In this document: one piece after another, positions 5,087 to 10,000 of the stretch
Layout of the letters: every line of letters starts with the position of its first letter
Numbering within the stretch: position 1 is the stretch's first letter
Assembly: GCF_020217025.1 (NCBI RefSeq)
Contig: NZ_JAIWOF010000193.1
Coordinates: 1-10,000 of the forward strand
Reading direction: 5' to 3'
DNA length: 10,000 nt
Source of the DNA: Flavobacterium sp.
GTDB lineage: Bacteria; Bacteroidota; Bacteroidia; Flavobacteriales; Flavobacteriaceae
Position numbers and translations under genes: made by a program
The notes under the pieces: model-generated
The model's database searches: none
Told to the model about the DNA's origin: nothing
Seen by the model: only the letters and a program-made list of their open reading frames with translations

Positions 5087-6481
5087 TTATTTTTTAAACT
5101 TTGATATCGTATTCTGAACTTCTGTTCTTTCCCAAACTACTGGGAATAACTCTTGAAACAAAGATAGATGTTTTGGTTCTAATTTCATTCCATTGATTAG
5201 ATGAAGATTTCCTTTTGTAACATCGTCCATAAGAAAATACAATCCAGCCAAACGGTATTCGATTTCATATTCATCTGGTAAAACACTACTTGCTTCTAAA
5301 AGAATTTCGATAGCGGTATCAAACTCGCCTAAATATTGTAAAACATCCGTCCAAAGTGTGAACGTGTCTAAATTGATATCGCCGCATTCAAATGCTTTTC
5401 GATAGCCGTATTCTGCTTCTTCAAAGAAATGTAAGGCGCTATTTACAGCTGCAAAACGTTTCCAGTATAACGAATTGTCACCATCAATTCCAATCGCTTT
5501 GTTAACGTAATACAATGCTTTTTGATAGTTTTTTTGGCGAATGTAAAAATCAGTAATCGCAATCCAACCTTTGTCTAACAACGGATCTTCGTGAACTGTT
5601 TTTAAGTAATAATTTAATGCGAATTCGGTGTTTCCTAAACGTTCGTAACATTTTGCCACACGAAGTAAAACAAATGAAGAAGGATCGTCTAACTCTAATG
5701 CAACGTTATAGCAATCAATTGCTTCTTGATATTTTTTTAGCTTTTCATACGATTTTGCTTTCTCCATGTACGCTCCTAAGAAGGTTTCGTCAATTAAAGT
5801 TGCATAATCGAAAGCCCAAACTGCTTTTTCGTAGTTTTTCAACGCATAATATTGACGACCTAGCTGATGCCAAGCCACTTCACTATACGGATTTTTATCA
5901 ATGAATTTGTTTAGATAAACAATGGCATCTTCGTTTTGATCTAAGAAATCAAAACAATAGACCACGTTGTAAAGTGCTGAGTAATCTTCGGTATCTTCAT
6001 CTAAACACTTGATGAAATTTTCCTTCGCCATTTCCAAATTGTCCATGAATAAATATTCCATTCCAATCATAGAATAGACATCCGCATAATCATCAGTATA
6101 TTTCAAAGCGATTTTTAGAAAAGAAATAGCCTTTTCATGTTCGTCTCTTTTTGAGTAAATGTTGGCTTTTTGAATGTAGATTTCTTCGTTAGTTGGTTCG
6201 ATAGCGTATAACTCGTTCAGTAACTTTTCAGCAATTTCGAGTTTGTCTTCGTAAACCAACATTTCTACCTGAACTAATTTTAATCCAGTAGATTTTGGAT
6301 GTTGTTCTAAACCTAATTTAAGCGCTCTTTTAGCCAAATTCAATCGGCCAGTATCCATATAATGAAGAATAATATCTTCAAATTCTTCTGAATCAAAGAA
6401 AAAAACTTTGTTGGTTTTTAACATCGATTCAAATTTAGATAAGGACAAGCTGTTTTCTTCTTCTTCGTGACTCAAATTCAT
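5087..6481 (-). CDS. Tetratricopeptide-repeat protein, cytoplasmic, function unknown
   Basis: The 464-residue protein is built almost wholly of TPR-like helix pairs. The clearest ones begin near residues 99, 133, 168, 202, 236, 270, 304 and 338, each about 34 residues apart; examples are A-W-H-Q-L-G-R-Q-Y-Y-A-L-K-N-Y-E-K-A (203-220) and A-Y-M-E-K-A-K-S-Y-E-K-L-K-K-Y (237-251). The first 30 residues are acidic (M-N-L-S-H-E-E-E-E-N). There is no signal peptide or membrane segment, so it is probably a cytoplasmic scaffold binding a protein partner. No enzymatic domain is visible. The ATG at 6481 is the natural start. The gene lies between an aminotransferase gene (182 nt upstream) and popT (57 nt downstream), which gives no firm functional clue. 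I can place it only at the level of TPR architecture. Confidence 0.9.
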   Translation of the reverse strand: MNLSHEEEENSLSLSKFESMLKTNKVFFFDSEEFEDIILHYMDTGRLNLAKRALKLGLEQHPKSTGLKLVQVEMLVYEDKLEIAEKLLNELYAIEPTNEEIYIQKANIYSKRDEHEKAISFLKIALKYTDDYADVYSMIGMEYLFMDNLEMAKENFIKCLDEDTEDYSALYNVVYCFDFLDQNEDAIVYLNKFIDKNPYSEVAWHQLGRQYYALKNYEKAVWAFDYATLIDETFLGAYMEKAKSYEKLKKYQEAIDCYNVALELDDPSSFVLLRVAKCYERLGNTEFALNYYLKTVHEDPLLDKGWIAITDFYIRQKNYQKALYYVNKAIGIDGDNSLYWKRFAAVNSALHFFEEAEYGYRKAFECGDINLDTFTLWTDVLQYLGEFDTAIEILLEASSVLPDEYEIEYRLAGLYFLMDDVTKGNLHLINGMKLEPKHLSLFQELFPVVWERTEVQNTISKFKK

Positions 6482-6551
6482 AGCGCTTCGTTTTATGATT
6501 TTATCCTTATTAAAATTAAGGAATAATATTGGGGTAGTGGTTTTAGGGGCG

Positions 6552-6571
6552 AATTGTTTTAAACAATTTAA
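6552..6571. repeat. AT-rich palindrome with half of a 13-nt inverted-repeat pair
   Basis: Positions 6552-6568 read AATTGTTT T AAACAATT, an odd-centred palindrome. The overlapping 13-mer TTAAACAATTTAA (6559-6571) occurs as its exact reverse complement at 7878-7890, so the pair flanks the aminotransferase gene. No T run follows on the minus strand, so a terminator role is weak. Confidence 0.4.
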
Positions 6572-6642
6572 TTAACAATTTACAATTGCAAGAGCAATGT
6601 CAAAAATCAATTTCAAAATAGAATTTGTGTTGTGAAAAACAT

Positions 6643-6670
6643 CTAGTTCCTATTTCCAACTTCCTACTTC
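6643..6670. repeat. Four degenerate tandem heptamers overlapping the aminotransferase stop
   Basis: On the minus strand the units are GAAGTAG, GAAGTTG, GAAATAG and GAACTAG, four consecutive 7-mers sharing GAA-x-T-x-G or close to it. The first unit contains the stop codon TAG of the aminotransferase (6666-6664). I recall purine-rich GAAGTTG-type runs between genes in other Flavobacterium genomes. They could arise by replication slippage. Confidence 0.5.
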
Positions 6671-7854
6671 ATTTCTTTTTCTATCTCATTTAATACCTCA
6701 ATAATAATGCCACAACCTTTTGTAATTTCTTCATTACTAATGGTTAATGGCGGTGTAATTCGAACAGCGCAACCTTCGAAAAGGAGCCAAAATAAAATAA
6801 CACCTCTTTTATGACAGCGTAAAATTACTTCATTGGTTATCTCAGGTGAATCCGTCATCGCTGCTAACATAAGCCCTCGACCGCGTATTTCCTTGATTAA
6901 TGGATGCACTAAAAACTTCTTGAAAAGTTGTTCTTTTTCTAAAGTTTCAGCCATTAAATTGGTTTCCGTTATTTCTTGTAATGTTGCCAAACTCGCTGCC
7001 GCTATGACAGGATGTCCGCCAAAAGTGGTAATATGTCCAAGTTTTGGATCATGACTTAGTAAATCCATCATTTCGGCTGAAGCGGTGAAAGCTCCAATAG
7101 GCATTCCGCCACCCATTCCTTTTCCCATCACTACTACATCAGGAATAACATCGTAGTTTTGGAATCCGAAAAGTTTTCCGGTACGACCGAATCCAGGTTG
7201 GATTTCATCTAATATCATAATAGCGCCCACTTCATTACAACGTTGGCGTACTTTTTTTAGAAAATCGTTTTGCGGTTCAATAAAACCAGCACCACCCTGA
7301 ATCGTTTCTAATAAAATACCTGCTGTTCTAGTGGTGATTTTTTCTAAATCGGCTTCATTATTGAACGTAATAAAATCCACATCAGGAATTAAAGGACGGA
7401 AAATTTGTTTGCGTTCTTCGAATCCCATTACGCTCATGCTTCCCATAGTGTTGCCATGATACGCATTGTGACATGAAATTAACTGACTTCTGCCTGTAAC
7501 TCTTCGAGCTAATTTTAATGCACCTTCAATAGCTTCCGTTCCTGAGTTTACCAAATACGTTTTCGTAAGTGGATAAGGAAGATTTTCGGCTAATAATTTA
7601 CATAATTCTGTTGCTGGATGTTGGGCATATTCGCCATACACCATCACATGAGAATAGGTGTCTAATTGTTTTTTGATGGCATCATTTACTCGTTGTGGTT
7701 GATGTCCTAATGTGTTTGCTGAAACTCCGGCAACCATGTCTAAATAGGCATTGCCATCAGTATCGTAAATATAAGAACCCTTAGCGTGGGAAATTTCCAT
7801 AGCTAATGGGTGAGGTGAGGTTTGTGCTTGGTATTTAAAAAAATCTTCAATCAT
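6664..7854 (-). CDS. Class-III PLP-dependent aminotransferase, substrate unknown
   Basis: The 396-residue protein has the class-III (acetylornithine/ornithine-type) aminotransferase layout and size. Visible residues are S-G-T-E-A at 104-108 (phosphate loop), Y-H-G at 132-134 (ring stacking), E183 in L-E-T-I-Q-G-G-A-G, D216 in L-D-E-I-Q-P-G-F-G-R-T-G (pyridine nitrogen), K245 in M-G-K-G-M-G-G-G-M-P (Schiff base), T277 in T-T-F-G-G-H-P and R365 in V-R-I-T-P-P-L (substrate carboxylate). All catalytic positions are intact. The usual E-P-V-Q-G is E-T-I-Q-G here. No arginine- or lysine-synthesis genes are adjacent, so naming it argD or rocD would be unsafe; transfer of an amino group from an omega-amino acid to 2-oxoglutarate is the general expectation. 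It lies 72 nt downstream of the OstA-like gene and may be cotranscribed with it. Confidence 0.93.
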   Translation of the reverse strand: MIEDFFKYQAQTSPHPLAMEISHAKGSYIYDTDGNAYLDMVAGVSANTLGHQPQRVNDAIKKQLDTYSHVMVYGEYAQHPATELCKLLAENLPYPLTKTYLVNSGTEAIEGALKLARRVTGRSQLISCHNAYHGNTMGSMSVMGFEERKQIFRPLIPDVDFITFNNEADLEKITTRTAGILLETIQGGAGFIEPQNDFLKKVRQRCNEVGAIMILDEIQPGFGRTGKLFGFQNYDVIPDVVVMGKGMGGGMPIGAFTASAEMMDLLSHDPKLGHITTFGGHPVIAAASLATLQEITETNLMAETLEKEQLFKKFLVHPLIKEIRGRGLMLAAMTDSPEITNEVILRCHKRGVILFWLLFEGCAVRITPPLTISNEEITKGCGIIIEVLNEIEKEMK

Positions 7855-7876
7855 TTTGTTGTAGAATCGTTAATGT

Positions 7877-7891
7877 GTTAAATTGTTTAAC
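7877..7891. repeat. Short AT-rich palindrome upstream of the aminotransferase gene
   Basis: GTTAAA TTG TTTAAC is a 6-bp inverted repeat with a 3-nt centre in the 72-nt gap between the OstA-like and aminotransferase genes, 23 nt upstream of the aminotransferase ATG. Its core 13-mer is the reverse complement of 6559-6571. It could be a protein-binding site or part of a dispersed repeat. Confidence 0.35.
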
Positions 7892-7926
7892 TGAAAATGA
7901 GTTAATTTCTTTAACCATTTAATTGA

Positions 7927-9621
7927 TTATTTTTTTGGGGTTGTTTTTTTCTTTACTTCGGTTTTTTTCTCAGTTTTCTTTTCTTCGGCTTTTTTATTGT
8001 CGTCGTATTCCAATGTTTCTTTTTGGATTTCCATTGGTTTTTCAGCAGCAATAGCTTTCTTTTTAGCTTCGATTTGAATTTTATCGTCTAAAGCAATTTC
8101 TTCTGCAGGGAAAATATCGTCTTTACTTAAAATCCGTTCATCACCGCGCCATAAGAAACCTCTCAGTTTTCGAGCGTTTTCAGGGAAATCGGCTTCAGGA
8201 TAAATGTGACTATCGGTTTTAGTGAAGAAAGTTATCGCATCGATTTTATTTTCCTCTAATTCCAAGTTAATCTTACTACAAACCGTTTTGTTAATTCCGA
8301 TGAACTCATTGGCATCGTTGTACATGTAATAAATGACTTCGGCATTCTTGACAACATCGACTTCTTTTAGTTTGCTATCCACAAATTTTCCATACAAATT
8401 TTGCCCTTTTATTTGGTTGTAACCATTTTTACTAAGACTGTCTTTTTGGATAATAAAGGCGTTATTGAGCACTTTTAATGAATCTAATTTCTGTGTTTTG
8501 TTGTTTCCGATAAGATGCATGATGTCGCCTGTCATTTGGTTTTCGTTGTTCCAAAGAATAGGTTTTCCAATCATTTTCGTCAATTGTGTTTTATTGTTGG
8601 AATGAAGCGAATCGCATTTTCCACTCATATCACTTTTATAAAAACGCACATTGTTGAAAGCACGAATCACACGGTCTTCTTGCGGACCGGATACAATAAT
8701 TTTTTTTCCGTGCATGAACAAAGTATCTTTTTCTACCAATGTTTTTACTAAAGCTCTTTTGGTCAAAATCATAGAGTCTTTTTTGGTCGCTGCATTGCGG
8801 TACAATTCTGCGTAATGACCTGTAGCGATTACCTTGTTGATGGTGTCGGTAATTTTTACATTGTTGATACCTCTTGAATAATTTTTCTTTCGGTCGTAAT
8901 ACAAATCATCGCCTTCAATAATTTTATTATCGAGCGTAATTTTGGAGTTTTTAGAAAGTTTTCCTATATCGTTTGTAGTATCGTAAAATCCGTTTTCGGT
9001 GTAAATTACGTTTTCTTTACTAGTTATGGTAGAAGGTCCAAAAACATAAGCATGACCTGAATTTTCGTAATAATCTAAGTTATTGGTTTTGATGGTACTT
9101 TCAGGATTCGTAACTGTTACTGCTGTAGTAAATTTATATTTTTTTTGGTCTACATAATAGCGCCCCGATTTACTTCTTAAGGTATTTTCTTTATTACGAA
9201 TGGTTCCATAAGTGTTGTAAAATGCTTGTTGGTTTTTCTTATCGAAATAAACCGTATCTGTTGTGAGTGTAGATTCTGGCGAACGCAAAACAACATCACC
9301 AGTGGCAAAAGCAAATTCTTTATCACCGTTGTATTCTGCATAACGGCTGTTCATGGTAATGGTATCCCCTTGATTCATTTGAACGTTTCCGAATGCTTTT
9401 ACATAATTTTCATCTTTAAAATGATAGGCTTTGTTGCATACCATTCTTACTCCGTTGTGGATAATACGAACATTTCCAGTGAATACGATAGCACCCGGAA
9501 TTTCGGTCTGATTCATATCTACGAAATCAGAGTTTTCAATGATGATTTTTTTCTTTTCTTGTGCTGTCGAAAAGGTTATCGTTAGCAATAAAAAGGCTAT
9601 GTATAAAAATGTGTTTTTCAA
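7927..9621 (-). CDS. Secreted OstA/LptA-like lipopolysaccharide-transport protein
   Basis: With a TTG start at 9621 the protein has 564 residues and a clean signal peptide (M-K-N-T-F-L-Y-I-A-F-L-L-L-T-I-T-F-S-T-A, cleavage probably after Ala20). An in-frame ATG at 9702 would add 27 residues, but it lies in the T tract of the purA terminator and upstream of the likely promoter. The mature part has repeated OstA/LptA beta-strand units: A-I-V-F-T-G-N-V (44-51), V-K-A-F-G-N-V (74-80), F-A-F-A-T-G-D-V (103-110), and more weakly to about 430. A motif R-G-F-L-W-R-G-D-E-R (487-496) precedes a Lys/Glu-rich tail (514-564). LptA proteins form the periplasmic bridge that carries lipopolysaccharide to the outer membrane; classical LptA has about 185 residues, so this is the long Bacteroidota type. 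Its exact place in the Lpt bridge is inferred. It lies downstream of purA with its own promoter. Confidence 0.85.
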   Translation of the reverse strand: MKNTFLYIAFLLLTITFSTAQEKKKIIIENSDFVDMNQTEIPGAIVFTGNVRIIHNGVRMVCNKAYHFKDENYVKAFGNVQMNQGDTITMNSRYAEYNGDKEFAFATGDVVLRSPESTLTTDTVYFDKKNQQAFYNTYGTIRNKENTLRSKSGRYYVDQKKYKFTTAVTVTNPESTIKTNNLDYYENSGHAYVFGPSTITSKENVIYTENGFYDTTNDIGKLSKNSKITLDNKIIEGDDLYYDRKKNYSRGINNVKITDTINKVIATGHYAELYRNAATKKDSMILTKRALVKTLVEKDTLFMHGKKIIVSGPQEDRVIRAFNNVRFYKSDMSGKCDSLHSNNKTQLTKMIGKPILWNNENQMTGDIMHLIGNNKTQKLDSLKVLNNAFIIQKDSLSKNGYNQIKGQNLYGKFVDSKLKEVDVVKNAEVIYYMYNDANEFIGINKTVCSKINLELEENKIDAITFFTKTDSHIYPEADFPENARKLRGFLWRGDERILSKDDIFPAEEIALDDKIQIEAKKKAIAAEKPMEIQKETLEYDDNKKAEEKKTEKKTEVKKKTTPKK

Positions 9622-9639
9622 GTCGGATTTATTTTGAGC

Positions 9640-9647
9640 CAAATTTA
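9640..9647 (-). promoter_or_regulatory. -7 promoter element for the OstA-like gene
   Basis: The minus strand reads TAAATTTG, an exact match to TAnnTTTG. Transcription would start near 9633, about 12 nt before the TTG codon at 9621. This supports the TTG start and argues against the ATG at 9702. A convincing -33 TTG is not seen. Confidence 0.6.
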
Positions 9648-9702
9648 AGTAAAAACTCGAAAAGCCATTGATAATTAAGAATATTTTATCATTTAAGAGC
9701 AT

Positions 9703-9732
9703 AAAAAAACGCTTTCAATTGAAAGCGTTTTT
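9703..9732 (-). terminator. Rho-independent terminator of purA
   Basis: Positions 9705-9732 are a 28-nt perfect palindrome (AAAAACGCTTTCAA and its complement), folding as an ACGCTTTC/GAAAGCGT stem with an AATT loop. On the minus strand it is followed by seven T (9709-9703). It lies 5 nt after the purA stop codon. The symmetric A and T tracts make it able to work in both directions. Confidence 0.93.
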
Positions 9733-9737
9733 AGTAA

Positions 9738-10000
9738 TTATTTCATTATCGTTTGTTTTCTGTCTGGTCCAACTGAGATTACTTTGATTGGTACTTCAAC
9801 TTCTTTTTCAATGAATTCGATGTATGTTTTTAATTCTTGTGGTAATTCATCATACGATGTCATTCCAGTTAAATCTGCTTTCCAACCTTTCATTTCGGTG
9901 AAAATTGGAGTAACATTTTCAGGTTCGATATTGTATGGTAAATGTTGAATTTTTTGTCCTTTATAGTTATAACCTGTACAAACCTGTAATGTATCAAAAC
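9738..10000 (-). CDS. purA: Adenylosuccinate synthase, C-terminal 86 residues (partial, runs off right edge)
   Basis: The reading frame entering from the right edge encodes 86 residues and ends in TAA at 9740-9738. It matches the C-terminus of adenylosuccinate synthase: Q-V-C-T-G-Y-N-Y-K-G, G-W-K-A-D-L-T, Y-D-E-L-P-Q-E-L-K-T-Y-I-E-F-I-E, then V-P-I-K-V-I-S-V-G-P-D-R-K-Q-T-I. The S-V-G-P-D-R-x-x-T-I ending is highly characteristic. The enzyme joins IMP and aspartate using GTP, the first committed step to AMP, in the cytoplasm. The frame is intact to the end and is followed at once by a strong terminator, so purA does not obligatorily feed transcription into the OstA-like gene. Confidence 0.95.
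   Translation of the reverse strand, partial: FDTLQVCTGYNYKGQKIQHLPYNIEPENVTPIFTEMKGWKADLTGMTSYDELPQELKTYIEFIEKEVEVPIKVISVGPDRKQTIMK

Noticed and set aside
6585..6598. ATTGC-AAGA-GCAAT stem as terminator of the aminotransferase gene
   Set aside because: Stem of five pairs with no T run on the minus strand.
8515..9585. Plus-strand open frames opposite the OstA-like gene
   Set aside because: Antisense shadows with no recognisable domain and no promoter or stop-terminator context.

Overview
The window looks like a chromosomal segment of a flavobacterium (phylum Bacteroidota, probably Flavobacterium or a close relative). The evidence is the AT-rich coding sequence, intergenic matches to the Bacteroidota -7 promoter consensus TAnnTTTG, the near absence of Shine-Dalgarno sites, and Bacteroidota-type families: a long OstA/LptA-like protein, a multi-unit DUF349 protein, a lipoprotein with a Bacteroidota-style Cys region, and shikimate dehydrogenase with the S-Y-S-F-S variant motif.

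Left edge (1-960): the N-terminus of an XRE-type helix-turn-helix regulator runs off the left end on the minus strand. It is divergent from a very AT-rich plus-strand gene for a small SGNH/GDSL-hydrolase-like lipoprotein. An 18-bp perfect palindrome lies between them, over the probable promoter of the regulator, and is a good operator candidate. This part looks accessory. A strong hairpin at 935-957 separates it from the rest and serves the converging DUF349 gene.

Main block (963-10000): seven genes lie on the minus strand. In transcription order (right to left) they are the 3' end of purA (adenylosuccinate synthase), a secreted OstA/LptA-like protein, a class-III PLP aminotransferase, a cytoplasmic TPR protein, a DUF368/PopT undecaprenyl-phosphate translocase, aroE (shikimate dehydrogenase) and a large DUF349 protein. 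They are not one simple operon. A terminator follows purA, and the OstA-like gene has its own -7 element and most likely a TTG start. A second terminator sits between the TPR gene and popT, and aroE has its own -7 box. The themes are envelope biogenesis (lipopolysaccharide transport, C55-P lipid carrier recycling) mixed with core metabolism (purine and aromatic synthesis).

Intergenic DNA holds most of the unexplained structure: a REP-like element and an 11-12 nt degenerate tandem repeat between aroE and the DUF349 gene, four degenerate heptamers overlapping the aminotransferase stop codon, and a 13-nt inverted-repeat pair flanking the aminotransferase gene. I see no tRNA, rRNA, CRISPR array, transposase or phage gene, and no convincing new multi-gene system. 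The best leads are the edge regulator/operator/lipoprotein locus, the attenuator-like terminator just before popT, and the uncharacterised DUF349 and TPR proteins.
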